Shown: positions 43,210-52,232 of the stretch, in pieces
Layout: each line of letters opens with the position of its first letter
How positions within the stretch are numbered: the first letter of the stretch is position 1
Source: Aliirhizobium smilacinae
GTDB taxonomy: Bacteria; Pseudomonadota; Alphaproteobacteria; Rhizobiales; Rhizobiaceae
Direction: 5' to 3'
NCBI RefSeq assembly: GCF_006335145.1
Contig: NZ_VDMN01000001.1
Coordinates: 1,116,001 to 1,180,000, forward strand
Length of the DNA stretch: 64,000 nt
Made by a program: the position numbers and the translations under genes
The notes under the pieces: model-generated
The model's database searches: none
Told to the model about the DNA's origin: nothing
What the model saw: the letters and a program-made list of their open reading frames with translations, nothing else

Positions 43210-43361
43210 GGCGCGGACGTAGTTGGCTGATGTGACAGCGGTGTGACGGATGTTGTGCGCATCGCTCTACCATCGCGATAAAGACGACGTGAACATAATC
43301 CCCCGCATTGTGATCCGCGCTACAGGTCATTGGCGTTAAGAGGAAAACGCGCTCGCATCAG

Positions 43362-44091
43362 TTGAGGCCGCACCTTTTCCTGACAACATGCCGGAATACC
43401 ATTTTGCCAGACATTACCCGCCGAAGCTTTCTAATCGCAACGCCTTTGCTGGCAACAGGATGTGCAACATCTGCGGTACAGCCCATAGCCTTGAAGTCCG
43501 CCATCGATCCTCATTATTTGGCCATGTACGCGGCGATCGAGGGAGAACCCTTCCCGATCAAGGCGGCCGACCTCAAACGCGTCGATCCCCAATATTATCG
43601 CCGGGAGGTCGCATATCCGACCAACGAGCGGCCCGGAACGATCGTTGTCGATACCAGGAACCGTTTCCTCTATCTCGTTCAGGAAAACGGCCGTGCCTTG
43701 CGCTATGGCATCGGCGTGGGCAAAGCCGGACTGGAGTTCGAGGGCGTGGGCAGGGTTCAGTACAAGCGCCAGTGGCCCCGCTGGACGCCGACACAGGACA
43801 TGATTGCGCGCGAGCCCGAGCGTTACGGCCCGCTGGCGGCCGGGATGGAACCGGGCGTGCTCAACCCGCTCGGTCCGCGTGCACTTTACCTGTTCAAGGA
43901 CGGTCGCGACACGCTTTACCGGATTCACGGCACGACCGAGGACTGGACAATCGGCAAGGCGGTTTCGAGCGGCTGCATACGGCTTCTCAACCCAGGATAT
44001 CATCGACCTTCACAGACGCGTTCCCGACGGCAGCCGCGTCGTCGTTCTGCAGGACAATTCGGGTGACGCCCTGATGCCACGAACCGTCTAG
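43362..44091 (+). pseudogene. L,D-transpeptidase (YkuD family), frameshifted near 3' end
   Basis: An ErfK/YkuD-type peptidoglycan cross-linking enzyme. The first frame encodes a Tat/lipoprotein-like leader (DITRRSFLIATPLLATGC), GTIVVDTRNRFLYLVQ and the catalytic block IHGTTEDWTIGKAVSSGCIRLLN. After 43990 an extra C in AACCCAGG shifts the frame, so translation continues to 44066 with an unrelated arginine-rich tail. In the +1 frame the expected family ending QDIIDLHRRVPDGSRVVVLQ... runs to 44091. The catalytic Cys and His lie before the shift. The start is uncertain: TTG at 43362 or 43404. It may be a true mutation or a sequencing error. Confidence 0.8.
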
Positions 44092-44120
44092 CACTGCTAC
44101 GGCGAGCTTTCCGCGGACAA

Positions 44121-44155
44121 AAAAACACCCGACGTCGCGAGACGCCGGGTGTTTT
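44121..44155 (-). terminator. Bidirectional terminator between L,D-transpeptidase and sodB
   Basis: CACCCG pairs with CGGGTG and CGTC with GACG, with one mismatch. The stem is flanked by a run of seven A on the left and TTTT on the right, so both converging genes are terminated. Confidence 0.85.
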
Positions 44156-44174
44156 CATAATCGATGAAGACGGC

Positions 44175-44777
44175 TTACTTGGAAGCGGCTTCGTAGCGTT
44201 CGAGGACGTAGTCCCAGTTGATCAGGCTATCGACGAAGGCTTCGAGATACTTCGGACGGGCATTGCGGTAGTCGATGTAATAGGAGTGTTCCCATACGTC
44301 GACGCCGAGGATCGGGGATGCGCCGTGAACCAGCGGGTTTTCGCCGTTCGGGGTTTTCGAGATGGCAAGCTTGCCGTCCTTGACCGAGAGCCAGGCCCAG
44401 CCGGAGCCGAACTGCGTCGTGCCGGCCGCGATGAAATCAGCCTTGAACTTGTCGTAGCCGCCCAGATCGCTGTCGATGGCAGCCTGAAGCTTGCCCGGAA
44501 GCTTGTTGCCGCCGCCGTCCTTCTTCATCCACTTCCAGAAATGGACGTGGTTGTAGTGCTGGGCAGCGTTGTTGAAGAGACCCTGGTTGGTACCGAAGGA
44601 CTTCTTGACGACTTCCTCAACCGACAGATCCGCCAGGCCGGCTTCGGCTGCGAGCTTGTTGCCGTTGTCGACATAGGCCTTGTGGTGCTTGTCGTGGTGA
44701 TACTCAAGCGTCTCCTTCGACATGAAGGGGGCGAGAGCTTCGTAATCGTAAGGTAGCTCGGGAAGTTCGAAGGCCAT
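44175..44777 (-). CDS. sodB: Superoxide dismutase (Fe/Mn family)
   Basis: 200 residues. Converts superoxide to hydrogen peroxide and oxygen. Metal ligands are visible: His27-like in TLEYHHDKHHKAYVDN, His in AAQHYNHVHFWKWM, and Asp/His in GVDVWEHSYYIDYRNARPKYLEAF. The residues around the active site (GGGNK..., FGSGWAWL) do not allow a firm Fe versus Mn call, though rhizobial homologues are usually Fe- or cambialistic enzymes. ATG at 44777 follows AAAAGGAG. No signal peptide, so cytoplasmic. Confidence 0.95.
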   Translation of the reverse strand: MAFELPELPYDYEALAPFMSKETLEYHHDKHHKAYVDNGNKLAAEAGLADLSVEEVVKKSFGTNQGLFNNAAQHYNHVHFWKWMKKDGGGNKLPGKLQAAIDSDLGGYDKFKADFIAAGTTQFGSGWAWLSVKDGKLAISKTPNGENPLVHGASPILGVDVWEHSYYIDYRNARPKYLEAFVDSLINWDYVLERYEAASK

Positions 44778-45040
44778 TGGTCTACTCCTTTTCGGCAAAA
44801 ACCTTGGGTAATCGTTGAGCGGGAACATAGGAGGGGACCCGGCAAGAGGCAACGCCCCCAAGGCCAAAATTATGGCAAAAATCAAAGATGAAGTGCAGCA
44901 CCTTTGCTTGTTAACGCCGCTTCGTGGAACATCGTTCCTGCATCCTCCAGAACTCTACCAAATGCATCAAATTCTTACGCTGCCACAGGACGGCCTCCAT
45001 GCCGTGGGATGAGGCAAATCCCCATGGAGGATCTGATTCG

Positions 45041-45364
45041 ATGAAAGTCACGACCACCCTGTTTGCTGCCTTTGGCACCCTTCTGCTCGCCGGCAGCGCC
45101 GCCCAGGCATCCTCCGACGATGCCTGGGGGAAATTCCAGACCGATGTTTCCAAAGCCTGCGTGAAAGCAGCCAAGGGGCTTGTCGAAAAGGGCAAGACTT
45201 TCGTTGATCCCTATGGCAGCGAACATTACGGCATGGCCGTGGTGACCGGAAAGGCTGTCGGGGCAAAGACCAGGATCAGCGCGATCTGCGTTTACGACAA
45301 GCAGAAAAAGACGGCGGAAATCGGCGGTGAGATCAGCGCCGAAAAGTTGGCGGTAAAGCCATGA
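45041..45364 (+). CDS. Exported hypothetical protein (107 aa)
   Basis: A Sec signal peptide (MKVTTTLFAAFGTLLLAGSAAQA) is followed by a mature part of about 84 residues with two cysteines (KACVKAA; ISAICVYDKQ) likely to be disulfide-linked in the periplasm. GGAGG lies 11 bp before the ATG. I do not recognise the family; it looks like a small conserved rhizobial periplasmic protein. Confidence 0.75.
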   Translation: MKVTTTLFAAFGTLLLAGSAAQASSDDAWGKFQTDVSKACVKAAKGLVEKGKTFVDPYGSEHYGMAVVTGKAVGAKTRISAICVYDKQKKTAEIGGEISAEKLAVKP

Positions 45365-45462
45365 GGCACGGATTGTCGAAAACACGAGCATAAATCAGGT
45401 TCGCGCAGGATTGCGTGCCTACGGTGAGTCATTGTTTGCGTATCCGTTTGCGATTTTGACAT

Positions 45463-46113
45463 TTGACCGATGAGAGCAATGTGATCACCAATGATATTCC
45501 AGCAGTCCCGCAATTCCTGATGCGGGAAACCGATCGCCATGCCCTGCAGGCTATGGCGACACATAAGGCAGACAGGCAGGCGAACAACCGTGCCTGTCCC
45601 GAAGAAAAACGCAGTGTGCAAGCACCCTCGCCAGCTCCCGACATCGCCTCTACCGATCTTCTTGCGCCCCTGAGCGTGGAGGCGCCCATTGAAACGAATG
45701 AAGGTGCAGCGCCTCGCATCGCCCTGAGTTCCATGGCGCGCGCCGTATCGCCGGCAAGTGGCTATTCCGTCGAAGATCTCAGACTTTTCCGCGCGTTGAC
45801 CGGCTACAGGCTGGATACGCATACGCCGATATGGCGGGCCGTGGATGACAATGGAAACCGCGCCTCGATCGCCGACCGGCTTTTCACCACGCTGGCGGAA
45901 GAAGCGTTCCGGTTTGCCGACAGGCAGCGGAATCTTGGCGATCGAGAGCGTAAGGACCTGACGGTCGACGATCTCGCCATGACGCTTCCGTCGATCCGGC
46001 GCGCTGCCACCTCGATCGGATCGCGGGGCTTGAGCGCTTTCGCGCGGCTGGAACAGGTCATAACGCGGTTCAAAGAAGAAACCGGAGCCGAAACATCGAC
46101 GTCCCTCCGATAA
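45463..46113 (+). CDS. Hypothetical soluble protein (216 aa)
   Basis: A soluble protein with a Pro/Ala-rich linker in the first half and a helical, arginine-rich second half (YSVEDLRLFRALTGYRLDTHTPIWRAVDDNGNRAS ... LPSIRRAATSIGSRGLSAFARLEQVITRFKEE). No family recognised. The start is unclear: TTG at 45463 or GTG at 45481. It stands between a periplasmic protein gene and the GGDEF-EAL gene on the same strand with more than 100 bp on each side. Confidence 0.6.
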   Translation: MTDESNVITNDIPAVPQFLMRETDRHALQAMATHKADRQANNRACPEEKRSVQAPSPAPDIASTDLLAPLSVEAPIETNEGAAPRIALSSMARAVSPASGYSVEDLRLFRALTGYRLDTHTPIWRAVDDNGNRASIADRLFTTLAEEAFRFADRQRNLGDRERKDLTVDDLAMTLPSIRRAATSIGSRGLSAFARLEQVITRFKEETGAETSTSLR

Positions 46114-46234
46114 TCGCAGCATTCCCCATCATCATCGGGATTGCGGTCAATCCGTCCTACCGGATTTGATATATTTACATTATCTAATATTTAAGCCGTG
46201 AAGCCTACAAATTTCCGCACCACGGGAGCAAGGC

Positions 46235-47983
46235 ATGACCACGGCAAAGACGCACAGGTTTGCGAACGAAACGGCGATGCTGCAGGCGGTGATGGCGGCG
46301 ATGGACAATCTGCCCGTCGCCGTCGGCATATTCGAGCTGGAGGGCCGGCCTATTTATGCCAATCGCAGTTTTCATGAACTGCACGATCTCGACAGGCGAT
46401 GGCAGAACAAGGACGCGACCTTTGCCGAGGTTGTTGCCGACGGCAGGATGGACGACTGGAAAGAAGATCCGATCGCCTATTTCGAGCGTCTGAAGCGCAA
46501 GCTTCTCGAAGAGGGTTTTTCCGAAACACAGGTGGAAATCGGCGACAAGATCATCGATGTGCAGGACGTCTTGCTCGACGGGAAATATCTCCTGAGCACC
46601 CAGCAGGATATTACGGCGCGGGTGAAGGCGGAGCAGCGGGTCTCCTATCTTGCCCATCACGATCCGCTGACCGACCTGCCGAACCGGATGCGGTTTGCCA
46701 CCGAACTTGCCAATCTGATCGCCGAAAGCCGGGTTCTGCGCCGGCAGTTCGGGGTAATGAGTTTCGATGTCGACCGGTTCAAGGACATCAATGACGTGTT
46801 CGGCCATGCGGCCGGCGATATCGTGCTGGCGGAACTGGCTCGCCGGCTGAAAAGCGTGCTGGACGCCGACGATGTCGCGGCACGGCTTGGCGGGGACGAG
46901 TTCACCGTGATCAGCGTCGGAGAAGACCAACCGGAAACGATGACGCGGCTTGCCGAACGGCTGACGCGGGCGATGGAAGAAGAGATCGAAGTGGACGGGC
47001 GCTCGCTTCGGGTGAGCCTCAGCATCGGCATCGCAATGTTTCCGCAGGATGGCCCGGATGCGGCCACGCTGCTCGCCAATTCGGATGCAGCGCTTTACCG
47101 CGCCAAGGCGGAAGGGCGTGGCCGCTTCTGTGCATTCAATGCCCGCATGGACCGCCGCATGCATGACCGGCGCGTGCTGCAGCAGGACCTGCGCCATGCG
47201 ATCAAGCGCGGCGAGCTGATGCTGCACTACCAGCCACAGGCGGCGGTTACCGGCGAAATCTTCGGGTTCGAGGCATTGCTGCGCTGGCACCACCCGACCC
47301 GCGGGCTGATCACGCCGGATGAATTCGTGCCGCTGGCGGAAGAAAGCGGCCAGATCGTCGAGATCGGCCGCTGGGTCCTCAATGAGGCGGGACGCGAGGC
47401 TGCAAGCTGGCCGAACCGGCTCAATATCGCCATCAACATCTCGCCGATCCAGTTCCGCCAGGACAATCTCGTCAGCGACGTACATACGATGCTGCTTGAA
47501 ACCGGGCTTGCCGCCGACAGGCTGGAACTGGAAGTGACCGAGGGCGTGCTGGTGCAGGATTTCGCCCGCGCACTACAGATCCTGCGCGGCCTCAAAGCCC
47601 TTGGCCTGCGCATCGCCATGGATGATTTCGGCACCGGGTATTCCTCGCTCTCCTACCTCCAGTCTTTTCCCTTCGATACGATCAAGATCGACAAATCCTT
47701 CACATCCAAGCTGGTTTCCGACAGCAGCGCTGACGAGATCGTGCGCGCGGTGATCGGGCTCGGCCGAGGACTGAACATCCCGATCGTCGCGGAAGGCGTG
47801 GAAACGGAAGAACAGCGCGCCTTTCTGGAAGAGGCGCAGTGCCAGAACCTGCAAGGCCACCTGATCGGCCGGGCCGGACCGATCGGACAATATTCCGGCC
47901 TGACGGGGGCGGAGGATACACCTTCCCTTCCGCAGATCGATACGGATGGATTTCATGCGACGCAGACATCAAGACGGCGTTGA
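46235..47983 (+). CDS. PAS-GGDEF-EAL cyclic di-GMP signalling protein
   Basis: 582 residues. An N-terminal PAS-like domain (MDNLPVAVGIFELEGRPIYANRSFHELH) is followed by a GGDEF domain with an intact catalytic motif (RLGGDEFTVIS) and an EAL domain with intact FEALLRW, ISPIQFRQ, EVTEGVL, DDFGTGYSSL and KIDKSF motifs. Both synthesis and hydrolysis of c-di-GMP are therefore possible; the PAS domain presumably chooses. There is no membrane segment. Promoter DNA upstream is AT-rich. Confidence 0.92.
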   Translation: MTTAKTHRFANETAMLQAVMAAMDNLPVAVGIFELEGRPIYANRSFHELHDLDRRWQNKDATFAEVVADGRMDDWKEDPIAYFERLKRKLLEEGFSETQVEIGDKIIDVQDVLLDGKYLLSTQQDITARVKAEQRVSYLAHHDPLTDLPNRMRFATELANLIAESRVLRRQFGVMSFDVDRFKDINDVFGHAAGDIVLAELARRLKSVLDADDVAARLGGDEFTVISVGEDQPETMTRLAERLTRAMEEEIEVDGRSLRVSLSIGIAMFPQDGPDAATLLANSDAALYRAKAEGRGRFCAFNARMDRRMHDRRVLQQDLRHAIKRGELMLHYQPQAAVTGEIFGFEALLRWHHPTRGLITPDEFVPLAEESGQIVEIGRWVLNEAGREAASWPNRLNIAINISPIQFRQDNLVSDVHTMLLETGLAADRLELEVTEGVLVQDFARALQILRGLKALGLRIAMDDFGTGYSSLSYLQSFPFDTIKIDKSFTSKLVSDSSADEIVRAVIGLGRGLNIPIVAEGVETEEQRAFLEEAQCQNLQGHLIGRAGPIGQYSGLTGAEDTPSLPQIDTDGFHATQTSRRR

Positions 47984-48179
47984 AATACAGCGTGGCCGCT
48001 GTGCGGTATCGGATGACATGCGTCGGATCATCCAATCATCGCGAACCGATCGACTTATAGATGCGTTATCGGTGAACGGAGCGATCACAGGCCGTGGCCT
48101 AGCTCCGTCCCGGTTCCTGTCGTAGACGGAAGATCCGTAGATGCGGACAATCCGCCTCCATCGCGCATAAGGTATTGTC

Positions 48180-48815
48180 ATGACGGTCTTGCAGAACTCC
48201 CTCCTCGTCATCCTGCTTCACGGTGTCGGCTCCAACGGCGCGGATCTCGCACCGCTCGGCGAAAGCTGGAAGGCGCGCCTGCCGAATGCCGTCTTCGTCT
48301 CGCCGAACGCCCCGGAGCGGTCCAGTTTCGGCGCCGGTTATCAGTGGTTCAGCGTTGCCGGTGTGACCGAGGAAAATCGCCCCGCCCGCATCACTGCCGC
48401 ACGCCCGGCCTTCGATACGGTGATTTCAGATATCATCGAGGAAAACGGATTCGACGGCCATCTGGACCGGGTGGTGCTTGTCGGATTTTCGCAAGGCACG
48501 ATCATGTCGCTCGATGCCATCGCCAGCGGTCGCTGGCCGGTTGCAGCCGTGGTCGGCTTCTCCGGCCGGCTGGCAACTGAACACCCGATCAAGCCCTCGG
48601 CCGAAACCAGGGTACTGCTCGTGCACGGCACGTCCGATCCAGTGATCCCCTCGTGGGAAACGGAAAAGGCGGAAACGGAATTGAAGGCCGCCGGCGTGTC
48701 GGTCGAAACGGTTATCGAACCGGGCCTTGGCCATACGATTTCGATCGGCGGCGCAGATCGGGCCGCCGATTTCCTGGAAACGATCGCCGGGAAACAAGCT
48801 CGACCTACCGCCTAA
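48180..48815 (+). CDS. Phospholipase/carboxylesterase-type hydrolase
   Basis: 211 residues of the acyl-protein thioesterase-like alpha/beta hydrolase family: VILLHGVGSNGADLAPLGESW (oxyanion part), VLVGFSQGTIMSLDA (nucleophile Ser), LLVHGTSDPVIP (acid) and EPGLGHTISIGG (His). Relatives hydrolyse short-chain esters; natural substrate unknown. Overlaps the convergent PhyH-like gene by 11 bp. Confidence 0.88.
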   Translation: MTVLQNSLLVILLHGVGSNGADLAPLGESWKARLPNAVFVSPNAPERSSFGAGYQWFSVAGVTEENRPARITAARPAFDTVISDIIEENGFDGHLDRVVLVGFSQGTIMSLDAIASGRWPVAAVVGFSGRLATEHPIKPSAETRVLLVHGTSDPVIPSWETEKAETELKAAGVSVETVIEPGLGHTISIGGADRAADFLETIAGKQARPTA

Positions 48816-49788
48816 TGACCGGCTCGCCGTGGAAACGACGGCGGGACGGTTTTGAGACGCCGAAGCCGACCTCCATCATCAGCCGTGGTTTCGTTACCGG
48901 CACGGTGCCCATGTGGAAACCGAACGGGTCTTCGACGAAACCCGAGCCGGCAGGACCGGTCAGCGTCACCGCCTGATCCGCACCGTAATAATCCAGCACC
49001 TCATCCGCCGGGTGGCCGACGAGCAGCGTGTACTGGTGCTTTGTCTTGCGCTTGTTGTGGCTGCCCTTGACGAAGACATGCGGGCCTGTGCCCTCGTCCA
49101 CATCGACGAGGTTGAAGAAGAATTTCAGCATCCGCCAGTCGTCAAGGTCGAAATGGAACTTGTCGAGCGAGGCGAGACTGCGGTCGGCCTCCGTGGAGGC
49201 GCTGGTCGGAAAGCTCCACCAGACGCGGGTGGTGATAAGCTGTGCGTTGCTGCCGAGATAATGCTTGGCAACGTCTGCCAGCAGCGGATCGGCCTGAATG
49301 GCGCGGACACCCGGACTGTTCAGCGACCGCTCGAAAAAATGGCCGCTCAGCAGGGAACGGCCAAACACCTGTTCGGCTTGATCATGCCGGGGCGCGACGA
49401 ATTCGAGAGCCCGGTCGAAATTGCCGAAGCAAGGTGTTGTCAGAGCGAATCTGGTGATTTCCTGCTGGATTTCGGCCGGCATCTGGAAACCGGTAAAGAT
49501 CCCGTCGCTGCGCAGCGCATCCGCCACGGCGGCAGCGTCCAGTTCGCCGAACAGGGATGATTGCGGCGGTGCCGAAGGTTTATACTTGGCCGACATCGCC
49601 CAATGCGCCCGGCGGCCGGGCATGGTCCGCGCCAGCATGAACATCGGCAACCAGGCCGGGTTTTCCTTGACGTCCGCGAGATAGGTCGGAATCCGAACCG
49701 CCATCCGCTTCAACCGGCTGCCGCTACGGGCAACGGCTTCAAGATCGGCGGGCTGAGATGCAGAAGATGATGACGCGTTCACTGACAT
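48805..49788 (-). CDS. Phytanoyl-CoA dioxygenase-like Fe(II)/2OG oxygenase
   Basis: 327 residues. The central KFHFDLDDWRMLKFFFNLVDVDEGTGPHVFVKGSH contains the HxD iron pair, and the distal His with following Arg-like ligand lies in DPFGFHMGTVPVTKPRLMMEV. This is the double-stranded beta-helix oxygenase layout of the PhyH family, which uses 2-oxoglutarate and oxygen to hydroxylate small molecules. The N-terminal 100 residues are poorly conserved. ATG at 49788 has GGAG 5 bp upstream. Substrate unknown; no biosynthesis cluster is nearby. Confidence 0.72.
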   Translation of the reverse strand: MSVNASSSSASQPADLEAVARSGSRLKRMAVRIPTYLADVKENPAWLPMFMLARTMPGRRAHWAMSAKYKPSAPPQSSLFGELDAAAVADALRSDGIFTGFQMPAEIQQEITRFALTTPCFGNFDRALEFVAPRHDQAEQVFGRSLLSGHFFERSLNSPGVRAIQADPLLADVAKHYLGSNAQLITTRVWWSFPTSASTEADRSLASLDKFHFDLDDWRMLKFFFNLVDVDEGTGPHVFVKGSHNKRKTKHQYTLLVGHPADEVLDYYGADQAVTLTGPAGSGFVEDPFGFHMGTVPVTKPRLMMEVGFGVSKPSRRRFHGEPVIRR

Positions 49789-49983
49789 TGCCACTCCTTA
49801 TCGGGTAAATTCCCAGGGGGAGAGAGAGGATGCAGATATTACTTGATTGCCCTTGGCATATTTTTGCTGCAATGCGGCAAAAATGAGATGAACGCAGAAT
49901 ATACTTTCTTCTGCGAGACACAAATAATCAAAATTGATGAGAACTACGATGTAATACTTTGTCTTATTTGCCGACTTGACACA

Positions 49984-50027
49984 ATAAATAAGGGCAACGC
50001 TCGGATATTCTGCTCCCGAGCGTTGCC
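49984..50027 (-). terminator. Terminator of the branched-chain aminotransferase gene
   Basis: GGCAACGCTCGG (49993-50004) and CCGAGCGTTGCC (50016-50027) form a perfect 12-bp stem; on the minus strand it is followed by a T-rich CTTATTTATT. It starts 15 bp after the stop of the aminotransferase gene. Confidence 0.85.
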
Positions 50028-50042
50028 GGTACCTGACTTAAA

Positions 50043-50930
50043 TCACGTGTCGTTGCGGCCGCCGGAACGGGCCCAGTCCATGTAAAGTTCCAGGGCCTTG
50101 CGGGCGACCGGACCTTCCTGTAGCTCACGCTCCTCGAACTTCGTCACCGGCACGATCTTGGAATAGTTGCCGGAGGTGAAGATCTCGTCGGCATTGGCGA
50201 AATCCTTCGGCGTCAGCGTCACTTCGCGGACATCGAAACCGGCTTCGCGCAGCAGGCCGATGATGCGGGCACGGGTGATGCCGGCAAGGAAGGTGCCGTT
50301 GGCGATCGGCGTCATGACCACGCCGTCCTTGACCATAAAGATGTTCGAGGATGCGGTTTCGGCAACATTGCCGTTCACGTCCAGCGCCAGCGCATTGTCG
50401 AAGCCGCGCGAATGGGCTTCGATGATCATACGGCCACTATTGGGATAAAGGCTGCCAGCCTTGGCGATGGTCATGGCGACTTCCGGGCTCGGGCGACGGA
50501 AGGGCGACAGGGTCAGCGATGACGGCTTTGCGGTTCCCATCGGGGCTTCGAACAGGCAAAGCGCAAACCGGGTCGATTCCGCATCGGGTGCCACGACGCT
50601 GTAGGACGTGCCATGTTCGGCCCAGTACATCGGCTTGATGTAGATCGCCGTCTTGCCGTCGAACTTCTTGACGCCTTCGAGCGCGAGCGCCTCGATTTCT
50701 TCCGGCGTCATCGTCGGCTTCATGCCCATGTTGACGGCCGAACGGTTGACGCGCTGGCAATGCTGATCAAGGTCGGGCGAGATGCCATCGAACCAGCGGG
50801 CGCCGTCGAACACGGTCGAGGCCAGCCACATGGCATGCGAGGTCGGTCCGATGAGCTTCGGATTGCCTTCCACCCACTCCCCGTCAACGAAAGTCCAGGT
50901 GGTTGAACGGGGGGATGTATCAACGGCCAT
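50043..50930 (-). CDS. ilvE: Branched-chain amino acid aminotransferase
   Basis: 295 residues, PLP fold type IV. Transfers the amino group between glutamate and leucine, isoleucine or valine. Visible landmarks are WTFVDGEWVEGNPKLIGPTSHAMWLASTVFDGARWFDG, IYIKPMYWAEHG, the catalytic lysine in TIAKAGSLYPNSG and ETASSNIFMVKDGVVMTPIANGTFLAGITR. It is of the D-amino-acid transaminase-like length class. An inverted repeat lies about 80 bp upstream of the start (51006-51047). Confidence 0.9.
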   Translation of the reverse strand: MAVDTSPRSTTWTFVDGEWVEGNPKLIGPTSHAMWLASTVFDGARWFDGISPDLDQHCQRVNRSAVNMGMKPTMTPEEIEALALEGVKKFDGKTAIYIKPMYWAEHGTSYSVVAPDAESTRFALCLFEAPMGTAKPSSLTLSPFRRPSPEVAMTIAKAGSLYPNSGRMIIEAHSRGFDNALALDVNGNVAETASSNIFMVKDGVVMTPIANGTFLAGITRARIIGLLREAGFDVREVTLTPKDFANADEIFTSGNYSKIVPVTKFEERELQEGPVARKALELYMDWARSGGRNDT

Positions 50931-51005
50931 GATTAATCTCCTTCAAAGCAGGCACGAAAAGTGCGGCGAATGAAGTCTCACGGCGCGGGAAGGTCAAGCG
51001 ATAAT

Positions 51006-51047
51006 CTGAGATGAAACATCACAATAATTGATATTTCATCGTCTCAG
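51006..51047. promoter_or_regulatory. Inverted repeat upstream of ilvE
   Basis: TGAAACATC (51012-51020) and GATATTTCA (51030-51038) are inverted with one mismatch, nested inside CTGAG (51006-51010) and CTCAG (51043-51047). The A/T-rich arms about 80-115 bp upstream of ilvE look like a regulator binding site. It could also be a weak stem after the 59-aa gene. Confidence 0.4.
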
Positions 51048-51051
51048 GTGA

Positions 51052-51231
51052 TCAGGGATTGGCGTCGGGCCGGCTTGGTGTCGGCGGTTGTCCCGTCAAA
51101 GGGTTCTGCTCTCCGATCTGCCCCCCCTGCAATTGCCCGCCCTCCGGCCAGCGTCGGGCATCATTCATCCAGATGATGCTCAGCACGCAGGCGACCAAAA
51201 GGCCGAGAACAAGGATAAACAGCCAACGCAA
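51052..51231 (-). CDS. Small membrane protein or lipoprotein (59 aa)
   Basis: A frame starting with TTG at 51231, with GAGG 7 bp upstream, encodes LRWLFILVLGLLVACVLSII followed by a short soluble tail rich in Gly, Gln and Pro (WMNDARRWPEGGQLQ...). It has one hydrophobic helix containing LVAC, which could be a lipobox but lies mid-helix, so a membrane anchor is more likely. The frame is short with a TTG start, so it is easily overlooked. Confidence 0.5.
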   Translation of the reverse strand: MRWLFILVLGLLVACVLSIIWMNDARRWPEGGQLQGGQIGEQNPLTGQPPTPSRPDANP

Positions 51232-51423
51232 CGGGACACCTCTTTATTTTCGTTCACGGCTTCATGTCGAACAGATACGATCCGTGATCTTTCACCAGAA
51301 CAATCGGGCGTCTATGCGGCAAGATGAATAATCATAAGGCGTCGATGCGTTGACAGCCCGGTAAAGGGGGCGCAATTTCGGACTTCGCTCGCTGTAAAAT
51401 TTGCCTCAACATCCACAAAAGCC

Positions 51424-52170
51424 ATGCCCAAATCGTCTCCCATGTCCCTGACCCAGCAGATGGTCGACCTTTGTTTTCGCGAGGAAACCGATCCGGGGCC
51501 GCCGGCGGCTTGGACGCCGCTCACCGACGATGACTATGTCGCGCTGACGGAGCGGCTGATGGAAGAGATCGGCGACGAGCCGCTATGGATCTTCGCCTAT
51601 GGCTCGCTGATCTGGAAACCCGGCTTCGATTCCGTCGCCTGCCAAAGGGCAACCGCTTATGGCTGGCACCGGTCGTTTTCGCTGCGCATCGAACGCGGGC
51701 GCGGCTCTCCCGACCAGCCGGGACTGATGATGATGCTGTCACGCGGCGGACGCTGCGACGGGGTGATCTACCGGGTGGCAGATCACGACAAGCGTGAGCA
51801 GATCGAAAAGGCGCTTCGGCGCGAACTCAGCAACAAGGACAGCCTGACGACCTTCCGGTTTCTGCCGGTGAGGACGGAGGACGGCGACACGATCCCGGCG
51901 CTGACATTCTGGGCCGGCGGGGACAGCCCGCGGATCATCCGCCCGCTCATGCCGCTCGAACAGGTTGCGCCGATCCTCGCGCGCGCCTGCGGACATCGCG
52001 GCTCCTGCGCCGAATATCTCTATAATACCGTGGTGCATCTGGCCGAATTCGGCATTCGCGACCGTAATCTCTGGCGCCTGCAGGAGCTGGTCGCCAAAGA
52101 GGTGGAGACGATGCATGGTCGCGAAACAAATCAACCTGCGATTGTCGACACATCTCCCTCAAATGGGTGA
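51424..52170 (+). CDS. ChaC-like gamma-glutamylcyclotransferase
   Basis: 248 residues. Gamma-glutamylcyclotransferases of the ChaC type cleave glutathione to 5-oxoproline and Cys-Gly. The signature WIFAYGSLIWKPGFD is present, followed by GWHRSFSLRIERGRGS and a conserved catalytic-region Glu. ATG at 51424 or 51442 could be used; the first 25 residues are variable. The downstream intergenic region carries the perfect inverted repeat described at 52233. Confidence 0.85.
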   Translation: MPKSSPMSLTQQMVDLCFREETDPGPPAAWTPLTDDDYVALTERLMEEIGDEPLWIFAYGSLIWKPGFDSVACQRATAYGWHRSFSLRIERGRGSPDQPGLMMMLSRGGRCDGVIYRVADHDKREQIEKALRRELSNKDSLTTFRFLPVRTEDGDTIPALTFWAGGDSPRIIRPLMPLEQVAPILARACGHRGSCAEYLYNTVVHLAEFGIRDRNLWRLQELVAKEVETMHGRETNQPAIVDTSPSNG

Positions 52171-52232
52171 AGACTGCACGCGTCGGACATGATTGAAAAC
52201 GCTTGAGGCAACTGTCAGCCTCGATCTGCTGA

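Noticed and set aside
49843..50085. 80-codon frame in the AT-rich gap before ilvE
   Set aside because: No ribosome site and it runs through the ilvE terminator and the ilvE coding strand; probably chance in AT-rich DNA.
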